Program-made: the position numbers and the translations under genes
Shown here: one piece after another, positions 9,006-16,404 of the stretch
How the letters are laid out: every line of letters starts with the position of its first letter
Numbering within the stretch: the stretch's first letter is position 1
Notes under the pieces: model-generated
Databases searched by the model: none
What the model was told of the DNA's origin: nothing
What the model saw: the letters and a program-made list of their open reading frames with translations, nothing else
Source: Planctomycetota bacterium
GTDB taxonomy: Bacteria; Planctomycetota; JAJSAM01; JAJVHW01
Length of the DNA stretch: 38,146 nt
Direction: 5' to 3'
Assembly: GCA_021414065.1 (NCBI GenBank)
Contig: JAIOPE010000174.1
Location: 1-38,146, forward strand

Positions 9006-11821
9006 CGACGACCGCGGCCGAGGCGGTCACCTCCACCAGCGCGGACCGGCCGCCGCTGGGCGAGGCGGCTCTCGACTGCGCGCGGAGCGGGTGGGCCGTG
9101 TTCCCCGTCTTCGGGCTGCGCGCTCCCGGGCGCTGCGAGTGCCCGATCCTCGCGTGCCGGAACGTCGCGAAACATCCGATGACCCGGCACGGGCTCCGCG
9201 ATGCGACGAAGGACGAGGCCGCGATCCGGGCGCACTGGGTCGCCGCGCCCAAGGCGAACGTCGGCATCGCGACCGGCGCCGTGTCGGGCTTCTGGGTGCT
9301 CGACGTGGACGCCGACAAGGGCGGGTTCGAGTCGCTCGCCCGGCTGGAGGCCGAGCACGGGCCGCTCCCCGCGACACGGACGGTCAGGACCGGCGGCGGC
9401 GGTCGGCACTTCTACTTCCGGCACCCCGGCCTCGCGATCAAGAACAGCGTGAAGAAACTCTCCGACGGACTCGACGTCCGTGGGGACGGCGGCTACGTGA
9501 TCGCGCCGCCGTCGGCTCACCGGAGCGGCGGGACGTACGACTGGCTCGACGAGCGGGAGCCGGTGGACGCACCGGAGTGGCTGCTGGCCCGGGTGCTCGC
9601 GCCCGAGCCGGGAACCACCGCGTCGTCCGGGACCACCGCGGGACGTCCGCCGAGACCGTCGGAGTCGGCTACTCGCGGCGCGAAGCGGGACTTCGGCACG
9701 GCGGGCGGCACGCCCTACGGACTCGCTGCCCTCGAGCAGGAGGCGCGCCGCGTCGAGACGACGGCCGAGGGCGCGCGCAACGACGTCCTGAACAAGGCGG
9801 CGTTCGCGGTCGGGCAGCTCGTCGCCGGCGGGGAACTCGATCGCCACGTCGCGGCGCGGCGGCTGATCGACGCGGCGCTCCTGACTGGACTCGCCGAGGA
9901 CGAGGCCCGCCGGACCGCGGCGAGCGGCTACCGCGCGGGACTCCGGCACCCTCGATCCGCCCCGCCGCGGACGGGCGCTGGTGACACAAAGTGCGGGCGG
10001 CGACACAAAGGACCCGCTCCCAGCCTCGTCGGGGGAAATGTGTCGCCGTCGCCGCCCGCGGGAGTTTCCCAGAAGGGGCCGTCCGGCTCTGACGACGACG
10101 AGGATGCCGGAAGCAGCGAACCCCCGTGGCGGCCGTTCCCGGTCGAGGCGCTCCCGACCTCGTTCGCGGCGCTCGTCTCGGAGGGGGCGGCGGCGATCGG
10201 CTGCGACCCGTCCTTCATCGCGCTGCCGGTCCTCTCCGTGGCGGCGGCTGCGATCGGGAACAGCCGGACGATCGAACTGAAGAAGGGGTGGAACGAGCCC
10301 TGCGTTGTCTGGACCGCAATCGTCGGGGAGTCGGGCACGCACAAATCCCCGGCGCAGGACCTCGCGTTCGCTCCCCTCCGTCGGCGGGACGAGGCATCCC
10401 AGGAAGAGCACGCCGAGAACCTCCGCGTCCACAAGACCGAGAAGCTCCGGCACGAAGTGCAGCTCACCGAGTGGCGTCGGGAGGGCGGCGTGGGAGATCC
10501 TCCCCGCGAGCCCGAGCGGCCCATCGCGACGCGCTTCATCGTCTGCGACGCGACGACGGAGGCCCTGGCGAAGCTGCTCGCCGAGAACCCCCGCGGACTC
10601 CTCCTCGCCCGGGACGAACTCGCCGGTTGGCTGCGGTCTTTCGACGCCTACCGCGCCGGCCGCGGAGGGGACGCGGCGTTCTACCTCTCGGCCCACGGAG
10701 CGAGGCAGCACACCGTCGATCGGAAGGGCTCGGACACGCCCACCATCTTCGTCCCGCGGGCGGCCCTCTCGATCTCCGGGGCGATCCAGCCGGGCACCCT
10801 CGCCTCGAACATCGGCCGGGAACATGCCGAGGACGGGCTGCTCGCCCGGCTCCTCTTCGCGATGCCGCCGAGGTCTGTCGCGAAGTGGACGACGTCGGTG
10901 GTGGACGACCTGACGCGGGCGACGTATGCCCGTTCGATCGAGAACCTCCTCGCCCTCGATCTGGCTGCGGATGCCGACGGGACATCGGCTCCCGTTCCCC
11001 TCGCGCTCTCCGACGATGGGCGGGCCGAGTGGATCTCCTTCTTCAACCGCTTCTCCGAGCGCCAGGGGAACACCGTCGGGGACGAGGCCTCGGCCCTCGC
11101 GAAGCTCACGGGGTACGCGGCGAGGTTCGCGCTCATCCATCAACTCGCTCGTGAACCCGCCGCCCGGATCGTGGACGTCGAGTCGGTCCGTGCCGGGGCC
11201 ACGCTCTGCGAGTGGTTCGCCGATGAGGCGGTCCGCGTCTACTCGGTCTTGGTCGAGACGCCCGAGGACGCCATGCGCAGGCGGCTCGTCGAGTGGGTCG
11301 CCGCCCCTCCGAGGAATGGACGGACGACGGCGCGAGACCTGGCCCGCGGTCCGCGCGAGTACCGGAGCATGAAGTTCGCCGAGTCGTCGCTGGACGGTCT
11401 CGTGGCGTTGAAGCTCGGGACGTGGGAGGAGGACCGCCACGACGGCGGACGGGGTCGGCCGGTGAAGGTCTTCGTCCTCGCGAAGAACGCCGTCGAGGAA
11501 GTTCAGAAGGGGCCGAAGAACGGGTCCACCCCCGCGGCCTCCCCGGGCGGCGACGGCGACACAAATGCCGGATCGAGGCTGGACGCGGGCGCATTGTGTC
11601 GCCAGGAGCGGATTGTGTCGCCGGGCGTCGCCGCGAACGGCGTCGTGGGAGCGGTCACGGACGGCCTGGTGGAACTCGGCGAGATCCCCCCGGTCGAGCC
11701 GGACGACGCCGCCGCGCTCGACGATGGCGAGCCGCCGTACGACGCGCCGCCTGGACGCCCGTTCGACCTCGCCGACTTCGAGGATGACCTTGCAGCGCCC
11801 ACCGTCGGAGACCGCTCGTGA
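9002..11821 (+). CDS. Prim-pol / DUF3987 replication protein
   Basis: The product is 939 residues from a GTG overlapping the previous stop. Residues about 20-200 are a bifunctional primase-polymerase domain: VLDVDAD at 99-105 supplies the catalytic acids, TGGGGRHFYF at 131-140 is the nucleotide-binding motif, and DVRGDGGYVIAPPS follows. A linker rich in Pro and Gly leads to a DUF3987 domain from about residue 375, with a Walker A-like GESGTHKS at 442-449. This pairing is typical of replication initiators of plasmids, prophages and satellites: it primes and probably unwinds at the element's origin. Two segments, one before and one after the DUF3987 domain, carry six short DNA repeats read in different frames, suggesting a DNA-level role such as an origin. 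Confidence 0.9.
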   Translation: MTTTAAEAVTSTSADRPPLGEAALDCARSGWAVFPVFGLRAPGRCECPILACRNVAKHPMTRHGLRDATKDEAAIRAHWVAAPKANVGIATGAVSGFWVLDVDADKGGFESLARLEAEHGPLPATRTVRTGGGGRHFYFRHPGLAIKNSVKKLSDGLDVRGDGGYVIAPPSAHRSGGTYDWLDEREPVDAPEWLLARVLAPEPGTTASSGTTAGRPPRPSESATRGAKRDFGTAGGTPYGLAALEQEARRVETTAEGARNDVLNKAAFAVGQLVAGGELDRHVAARRLIDAALLTGLAEDEARRTAASGYRAGLRHPRSAPPRTGAGDTKCGRRHKGPAPSLVGGNVSPSPPAGVSQKGPSGSDDDEDAGSSEPPWRPFPVEALPTSFAALVSEGAAAIGCDPSFIALPVLSVAAAAIGNSRTIELKKGWNEPCVVWTAIVGESGTHKSPAQDLAFAPLRRRDEASQEEHAENLRVHKTEKLRHEVQLTEWRREGGVGDPPREPERPIATRFIVCDATTEALAKLLAENPRGLLLARDELAGWLRSFDAYRAGRGGDAAFYLSAHGARQHTVDRKGSDTPTIFVPRAALSISGAIQPGTLASNIGREHAEDGLLARLLFAMPPRSVAKWTTSVVDDLTRATYARSIENLLALDLAADADGTSAPVPLALSDDGRAEWISFFNRFSERQGNTVGDEASALAKLTGYAARFALIHQLAREPAARIVDVESVRAGATLCEWFADEAVRVYSVLVETPEDAMRRRLVEWVAAPPRNGRTTARDLARGPREYRSMKFAESSLDGLVALKLGTWEEDRHDGGRGRPVKVFVLAKNAVEEVQKGPKNGSTPAASPGGDGDTNAGSRLDAGALCRQERIVSPGVAANGVVGAVTDGLVELGEIPPVEPDDAAALDDGEPPYDAPPGRPFDLADFEDDLAAPTVGDRS
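9981..10047. repeat. Repeat cluster 1 inside the replication gene (GACACAAAG / TGTGTCGCC)
   Basis: Three related sites occur: GTGACACAAAG at 9981-9991, GCGACACAAAG at 10000-10010 (19 bases later) and ATGTGTCGCC near 10038-10047 in the opposite orientation. They fall in the linker between the prim-pol and DUF3987 domains. Together with cluster 2 they make six copies. They may be iterons, binding sites or insertion scars. Confidence 0.6.
11556..11622. repeat. Repeat cluster 2 inside the replication gene (GGCGACACAA / TTGTGTCGCC)
   Basis: Three further sites occur: GGCGACACAAATG at about 11555-11567, ATTGTGTCGCC at 11593-11603 and the same at 11612-11622, again 19 bases apart. They fall after the DUF3987 domain. 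The same 10-mer is translated in different frames across the two clusters (DTK, RHK, VSP, DTN, LCRQ, IVSP), so the protein sequence cannot be what is conserved. Confidence 0.6.
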
Positions 11822-12119
11822 CGGCCGCCACGCCGCGCGCAGGGGCCGCACGACGAGCCTGGAGGGCCACGTCCGGGCCGCCGATCGAGGGAAGTTCCAG
11901 GCTCGGCTCAGGCTCCCTTGGAAGTTCAAAACCTGCACCTGCGTGCGAACGGGGCGCGCTCCGGTCCCGGGCGCGCACCTCCACACGTTCGACCTCCCCC
12001 TCCCCCGGGCCGGGGTCCGCACGCGGGAGGGGGACCTCGAACGTGCCGTCCCTCGCATCAGGGACCGGAGCGCTCGTCTCACGCGCGCGCCCGCGAATCA
12101 AGCGCGAGGGGGTGTCGCG
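11822..12119. other. Noncoding gap with a long inverted repeat
   Basis: No convincing gene is found. A GTG at 11818 overlaps the replication gene's stop, but its frame reads low-complexity Arg/Ser/Pro sequence through the next gene and is not supported. A near-perfect inverted repeat lies at 11984-12004 and 12025-12045: arms of 21 bases, 19 matching, with a 20-base loop. No T-run follows it. A position just downstream of a replication gene makes an origin or a regulatory RNA structure possible. Confidence 0.5.
11984..12045. repeat. Inverted repeat, 21-bp arms
   Basis: The left arm begins CACGTTCGACCTCCCC (11984-12004). The right arm is its near-exact complement, ending CCTCGAACGTG (12025-12045). 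There are two mismatches at the centre of the stem and the loop is GC-rich. It would form a very stable hairpin in single-stranded DNA or RNA. It could be an origin structure, a single-strand priming site or an attenuator. Confidence 0.6.
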
Positions 12120-12470
12120 ATGCCGGAGGGTTCCCGCTGTCCGCGCTGCGGCGGCTGCGTGGCACGGCGCGGCCGTCGTGGTCCCTGGCCGACGTACTGC
12201 TCGCCTCGGTGCCGCCGCTCCATCGAGTACGAGCGCGAGCGCCTTCGTCGCCGTGTTCGTCGCGGCGAACGCGAACTCGTCCGCCGACTCGAACTCGACT
12301 GCGCGAACCGCGGCCTGCTCTCCACGCTGCGCGGTCTCGACGGCTCGACCTGGGCGGGCGACACGCAGGCGATCCGCTTCGAGATCGCCGCCCTTCACCG
12401 ACGTCTTCACGTCCTTCGCACTCTTCACCCCCGCGCCGCCGCGTGCGGCCGAAAGGAGATCGACCGATGA
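12120..12470 (+). CDS. Small zinc-finger-like protein with basic helical tail
   Basis: The product is 116 residues from an ATG with GAGGGGGTG just upstream. Residues 7-31 form a CPRCGGC...YCSPRC cluster (CxxC then CxxxC), a probable zinc site. A strongly basic, helical segment (RSIEYERERLRRRVRRGERELVRRLE) follows and probably contacts nucleic acid. Its stop overlaps the next start (ATGA), placing it in the same operon. Function unknown; a DNA-binding accessory protein of the element is likely. Confidence 0.6.
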   Translation: MPEGSRCPRCGGCVARRGRRGPWPTYCSPRCRRSIEYERERLRRRVRRGERELVRRLELDCANRGLLSTLRGLDGSTWAGDTQAIRFEIAALHRRLHVLRTLHPRAAACGRKEIDR

Positions 12471-13237
12471 CACTCTTCGAGAACGGGAAGCTGATCCTGG
12501 CGCGCCTCTTCGCCAGCCCGACCGAGACCGCGCCGCCTGACGACGGCACGGCCGTGAGCGACGAGCGCCGCCAGGCAGAGCGGCTCCGCCGTGCGACCGA
12601 GGCGAGGCGCGCGCTCGACCGGGAGATCCAGCAGGCGGAGCGCCGCCGGCGCGCGGAACTGCCGGTCCTGCGCGAGAAGGTGAACCAGGCCGAGGCGGAT
12701 GTCGCCAGCGTCCGGAAGGTGCTCGAGGCGACCGAGGCGGCGTATTACGACGCGCGGCGCGAGCAGGCTGACCTCGACGACTCGCTGCGCAGGCAGATCG
12801 ACCGCGCCCGGATCGAGCTCGAGCGCACGGCGTGGCCCTGGCTCGCCGTGGCCATCGAGGCGGCCCAGGAGCGCATCAGCCGGTTCACCAGCTACGAGCG
12901 CGGCCAACTGCAGACCTGGCGCAGCGAGGCGGTCCGCGTGGCGCCCGACCCGTCCGACCCGGACTTCCGGTCGATGCTGGTCCGCGGCGTCACGTACCGC
13001 ATGGACCGCGTCGCGACGAACGACGCAGCGCTCGACGCGGTGAAGGCGGAGATGGACAGAGCGCTGAAGGCGCTCCGCAGCCTGCCGTGGCGCGTCGAGG
13101 AGCCGACGGACGAGGAGGTCCAGGCGCTGCTCGCGATGTTCGAGGACACGGTCTGGAAGAAGGCGGCCGAGACGCTCGTGTGGAAGGAGCCCTCGCCGCC
13201 GAAGTACGACGCGAACGGGAACCGGATCGCCGCGTAG
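12467..13237 (+). CDS. Coiled-coil protein of the mobile element, unknown function
   Basis: The product is 256 residues, with AAAGGAG eight bases before the ATG. Residues about 25-125 are a continuous charged coiled coil (RRQAERLRRATEARRALDRE and so on). The C-terminal half is helical, with Trp-rich segments (AWPWLAV, DTVWKKAAETLVWKE). No enzyme motif, membrane segment or signal peptide is visible. Long coiled coils of this kind occur in phage scaffold or host-interaction proteins, but nothing here allows a specific call. Confidence 0.65.
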   Translation: MTLFENGKLILARLFASPTETAPPDDGTAVSDERRQAERLRRATEARRALDREIQQAERRRRAELPVLREKVNQAEADVASVRKVLEATEAAYYDARREQADLDDSLRRQIDRARIELERTAWPWLAVAIEAAQERISRFTSYERGQLQTWRSEAVRVAPDPSDPDFRSMLVRGVTYRMDRVATNDAALDAVKAEMDRALKALRSLPWRVEEPTDEEVQALLAMFEDTVWKKAAETLVWKEPSPPKYDANGNRIAA

Positions 13238-13266
13238 GCGGGCGCCAGAAACACAAGGAGAACACC

Positions 13267-13506
13267 ATGTCGAAGAGAGCGGAACTGATCGACACGACGC
13301 CTTTGGACGCTGCGGTCGCCGCGTCGAAGAGGACGCAGGAGCGGCGTCTCGGCCGCTACGGGCTCGCCCTCGCGCGGGACGGGACGATCCGCTGCGTGAA
13401 GTGCGCAGCGGTTGTCCTCGCGATCCCGCGGGACCGCCCCTTCGCAATGGGGGCGCCTGTGTCGGCGCTCAAGGCGATGCACACGAACGAGACCGGGTGC
13501 CACTGA
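13267..13506 (+). CDS. Small zinc-binding protein, unknown function
   Basis: The product is 79 residues, from an ATG preceded by AAGGAG at good spacing. The C-terminal half has CVKC (near 43-46) and a later H.....GCH, giving a likely C2HC or C2H2 zinc site around a short beta core. The N-terminus is polar and basic. It lies between the coiled-coil gene and the AlpA-like gene on the same strand. I do not recognise the family; the strong ribosome site and cysteine pattern support it as real. Confidence 0.6.
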   Translation: MSKRAELIDTTPLDAAVAASKRTQERRLGRYGLALARDGTIRCVKCAAVVLAIPRDRPFAMGAPVSALKAMHTNETGCH

Positions 13507-13558
13507 GGACACCGTGGTCGAGCGAACCGGACTGACGGTGGCGGAGGAGGCGGGCGGG

Positions 13559-13843
13559 ATGCGCGTTGGCGTGGCGAGCAGCGGCTCGTCGCCCCTCGGC
13601 GAACCGCTCGTCGATGCCGCCACCGTCGCCGCGTTCCTCGGCGTGGACAAGACGACCGTGTACCGGCTGGCCGCGACGACGGCGCTGCCGTCGATCGACG
13701 TCGCGCCGCGCGTCGTGCGGTTCCGGCCGCAGGACGTCCGCGACTACGTGCTGCGCAGGACGCGCAAGGCGGTCATGCGCGGACGAGTCCAGCAACTTCT
13801 CCGCGGCTCGTTCGACGAGGACGACTCGCCCGAGCGGAACTGA
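13559..13843 (+). CDS. AlpA/excisionase-like helix-turn-helix protein
   Basis: The product is 94 residues. I chose the ATG at 13559 because GGAGGAGG lies about 10 bases upstream; a GTG at 13514 is an alternative. Residues about 18-68 (LVDAATVAAFLGVDKTTVYRLAATTALPSI, then RVVRFRPQDVRDYVLRRTRK) match the winged helix-turn-helix of excisionase-family proteins, including the usual final R-F-x-x-x-D-V-x-x-Y. It ends 78 bases before the integrase. The expected role is directionality of excision, by binding arm sites next to the att core, or regulating the integrase. Confidence 0.8.
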   Translation: MRVGVASSGSSPLGEPLVDAATVAAFLGVDKTTVYRLAATTALPSIDVAPRVVRFRPQDVRDYVLRRTRKAVMRGRVQQLLRGSFDEDDSPERN

Positions 13844-13921
13844 CTGGATGGTGTCCCGAGCAAGAGCGCTGATGTGTCCACGCGCGTCCGGCTGGTCGGA
13901 CGCGACGACGGAGACGACGAC

Positions 13922-15199
13922 ATGACGACCGCGACGATCGAGATGCCCGCGACGGAGAACGCCGCGAAGCCCGAGCGGACGAAGCGCCGCCGCCGCTTCG
14001 GGCGGATCTACTCGAGGAAGTGGGCGTCGGGACGGCGGACCTGGGCGGCGGTGTGGTTCTGCCGGGTCGAGCGGAGGCGGCTCACGCGGTCGTTCGACTG
14101 CGAGAAGGACGCGCGGGAGTTCCTCGGCGAGTTGGAGAAGCGCAAGCTCGCCGCCGTGTACGAGGTCCCGCCGACGATCGCCGAGGCGACGCGCGAGGAC
14201 GAGGAGGCAGCCGCCGCGTCGCGCGCACCGGAGAAGCCGCCGATCCCGGCGCTCGTCGCGTACGCCGAGCACGTGCTCACCACGCGGTTCGCGCCGGTCC
14301 TCGCCGCCGGGACGATCGGCGTCTACCGGGCGGCGCTCCGCGCCTGGCGGGACCACTTCGGCGAGAGGACGCTCGACGCGATCACGCCCGCCGCGTGGGC
14401 CGAGTACCGCGCGTGGCGGGCGACCGCGAGGCACTCGACTCATGGCGAGACGACCAAGCCGGTCGGCCCGCGCACGCTGAACGCCGACCTCCAGTGCCTC
14501 GTCCGCATCCTCAACGAGGCGGTCCTCGACGCGCACCTCGCCGCGAACCCGCTCGCCGGGACGAAGAAGCTCCGGGAGCCGAAGCGCCCGCGTCGCTACC
14601 TCTCCCTCGACGAGATCGAGCGACTGCTCGCCAACTGCCCAAAGAGGTTCAAGCCGCTGCTCACGACGGCGATCTTCACCGGCTGCCGGAAGTCGGAGCT
14701 GGTCGCGATCCGTTGGCACGACGTGGACCTCGACGGGCGGAAGCTGACGATCTACCGGAGCAAGACGGGCACGAGCGACCGGCTCGACCTGCACCCGGTG
14801 GTCGCGAAGGAACTGGAGCGGATGAAGAGGAAGCGCCCCGACGCGACGGGGGAGGACCACGTCTTTCTCTCGACGCACGGGACGGCGTTCGTCGATGTGC
14901 GGAAGTCCTGGAACGCCGCGCTGCGCGCCGCGGGGATCGAGCAGCGCCCGGGCCTGACCTTCCATACGACGCGGCACAGCTTCAGCTGCTGGTTCCTTTC
15001 GAACGGTGGCGCGGTCACGGACCTCATGGCCCAGCTCGGGCACCAGAAGCTCGAGACGACGCAGATCTACGCGGCGGCGGTCAGCGAGCGGCGGCGGGCC
15101 ACGGTGATGGCGCTGCCCTTCGGCGGGACGAGGAAGCGGCGGGGGACGAAGCCGCCCGCCGCGGACGACACCACCGAGAGCGTCGCCGCCGCGTCGTAG
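13922..15199 (+). CDS. int: Tyrosine site-specific recombinase (integrase)
   Basis: The product is 425 residues. I chose the ATG at 13922 with GGAG eight bases upstream; a GTG at 13874 is possible. The N-terminus is basic (arm-binding), residues about 110-215 form the SAM-like core-binding domain, and the rest is the catalytic domain. All catalytic residues are visible: Arg256 (TGCRKSEL), Lys281 (RSKTG), His348 and Arg351 (HTTRH), His374 (LGHQ) and nucleophile Tyr383 (TQIYA). It lies about 850 bases from the tRNA-Pro copy of the 49-bp repeat, so it is the enzyme expected to recombine these repeats. It appears intact and probably active. Confidence 0.95.
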   Translation: MTTATIEMPATENAAKPERTKRRRRFGRIYSRKWASGRRTWAAVWFCRVERRRLTRSFDCEKDAREFLGELEKRKLAAVYEVPPTIAEATREDEEAAAASRAPEKPPIPALVAYAEHVLTTRFAPVLAAGTIGVYRAALRAWRDHFGERTLDAITPAAWAEYRAWRATARHSTHGETTKPVGPRTLNADLQCLVRILNEAVLDAHLAANPLAGTKKLREPKRPRRYLSLDEIERLLANCPKRFKPLLTTAIFTGCRKSELVAIRWHDVDLDGRKLTIYRSKTGTSDRLDLHPVVAKELERMKRKRPDATGEDHVFLSTHGTAFVDVRKSWNAALRAAGIEQRPGLTFHTTRHSFSCWFLSNGGAVTDLMAQLGHQKLETTQIYAAAVSERRRATVMALPFGGTRKRRGTKPPAADDTTESVAAAS

Positions 15200-15218
15200 G
15201 GCGCACGTCGCGCCCGGG

Positions 15219-15312
15219 CGGCCCACGGGGCGTGCTGGACCGTGTGCGACGCGCAGGGCCTCCTCCGAGTCCATCGCGTCCGTGCGGGCCACACCGCGCG
15301 CCCCGTGGCCCG
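15219..15312. repeat. Nested inverted repeats downstream of the integrase
   Basis: Three complementary pairs nest in order. They are CGGCCCACGGGGCG (15219-15232) with CGCCCCGTGGCCCG (15299-15312), one or two mismatches; GTGTG (15242-15246) with CACAC (15290-15294); and GACGCG (15248-15253) with CGCGTC (15275-15280). This would fold into one long stem of about 94 bases. It could be a terminator-like structure, a small structured RNA or a recombination-related palindrome. Confidence 0.45.
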
Positions 15313-15321
15313 GAACGAGGA

Positions 15322-15351
15322 ACCGGCGGCACCCGGTGGGGCACCGCCGGT
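15322..15351. terminator. Possible GC hairpin between convergent genes
   Basis: ACCGGCGG (15322-15329) and CCGCCGGT (15344-15351) form a perfect 8-bp stem with a 14-base loop that can pair further. It lies between the convergent integrase and DUF2924 genes. It lacks a T-run, so intrinsic termination is uncertain. Confidence 0.3.
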
Positions 15352-15376
15352 CGCGTGGCGTCCGTGGCGTCGCGGA

Positions 15377-15715
15377 TCAGGCGGTCGTGGGCGTCGTCTC
15401 GGTCGGCGTCGCCGGGCGCGCGGCAGTCTTCCAGAAGTGGGGCCCGCTGATGTGCGCGTACCCGGTGGCCCGGAGCGCCGCCGCGGTCAGGGAGGAGAAC
15501 GTCTCGCCCTCGAAGTGGAACCCGTCCTCCCGCACCTCGACGCGCAGCTCGCGGCCCTTGTATGTCCTCGTGATCGTCGTCCCGGCCGCGGGATGGCGCG
15601 GGTCGCGCGTCGTCGTCCGGCGGCGCGTCGCGGGCATCCTGGCGGACGTGCTCGCGCCCTTCTTCGATGTGGTCCTGCGGGCCTTCCCCGCGGGCTTCGT
15701 CCTCTGCTTCTTCAT
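15377..15715 (-). CDS. DUF2924 family protein
   Basis: The product is 112 residues. I chose the ATG at 15715 for the GGAGGG seven bases upstream. The N-terminal half is a basic Lys/Arg/Thr-rich tail. The C-terminal half (GTTITRTYKGRELRVEVREDGFHFEGETFSSLTAAALRATG and GPHFWKT) has the pattern G..i.R.y.G....V.v...GF...G..y.SL...A...TG....G..FW that I associate with DUF2924. That family is often found near recombinases in phages and plasmids and is probably DNA-binding. It is convergent with the integrase and forms the right-most gene of the element. Confidence 0.75.
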   Translation of the reverse strand: MKKQRTKPAGKARRTTSKKGASTSARMPATRRRTTTRDPRHPAAGTTITRTYKGRELRVEVREDGFHFEGETFSSLTAAALRATGYAHISGPHFWKTAARPATPTETTPTTA

Positions 15716-16045
15716 GCGTGCGCCCTCCTTGAGCGTGGACGGACCTTCGCTCTGGTCGCGCTCGGTCATCAAGGTCGTCCCGCCGGAATGCAGGCGGCGC
15801 TTGGCTTCCACGGGCGCTCAGGCTCGCGGGAGGGCGCACTTGTTTGGAACGCCTCGGACGCGCGATGGAACGCCGCCCGGGGACGCGCTCAGGCTCGACC
15901 GGGGCGCACGGACCCGCCCATAACCGCGCCGTCCGCGCTCGGTAGAGCAGCGCGTAGAGCAGCTCTACTCGGAATCGGCCGATCTGGCGCGTCGGTCGCG
16001 AGGTCGAGCGAGTGACGTAAACGGCTGTCCCTGCTCGCGTTACGA
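15716..16045. promoter_or_regulatory. Right inner end of the element: DUF2924 promoter region and att flank
   Basis: No gene is seen. A 13-bp direct repeat, GCGCTCAGGCTCG, lies at 15814-15826 and 15885-15897, upstream of the DUF2924 gene. A doubled GTAGAGCAGC motif lies at 15942-15963. The block 15998-16030 resembles 494-528 in the left flank. Confidence 0.45.
15942..15963 (+). repeat. Tandem GTAGAGCAGC x2, candidate integrase arm sites
   Basis: Perfect copies lie at 15942-15951 and 15954-15963, followed by an imperfect inverted copy (GCTCTAC at 15962-15968). The pair ends 82 bases before the right core. A third copy lies 77 bases inside the left core. In the excised circle these would flank the core on both sides at similar distance, as arm sites do. 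Confidence 0.5.
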
Positions 16046-16124
<79 letters not shown>

Positions 16125-16404
16125 ACCGGAGCGTCATCATCGCGGGCCGTGAGGCCCAGTCTCCGCATGGGGTTCAAGCCGGAGACGACGATGGGGGGAG
16201 ACTAGCCCCGGGCGGCGGGGCGCCGCGAGGAATGCGCCGCCCCAAAACCGATGACGACCACGCGGAGCGTAGAACGATCCGTGCCGCGCGACAGCGTCGC
16301 CTGCGGAGCGCGGCGGAGGGGCGGTATCGTGACGTGCGCCGGACTGCCCAGCGCGACGCGTCGCTTCGACGTCGGCGCGGGCTTCGTCCGGCCGGAGGCG
16401 GACG

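Noticed and set aside
8540..12082. 1180-codon minus-strand open frame
   Set aside because: Shadow of the replication gene; no motifs and no start, while the plus strand encodes a clear prim-pol/DUF3987 protein.
11818..12540. GTG frame overlapping the replication gene stop
   Set aside because: The GTGA overlap is tempting, but the translation is Ser/Arg/Pro-rich and runs through the zinc-finger gene in another frame.
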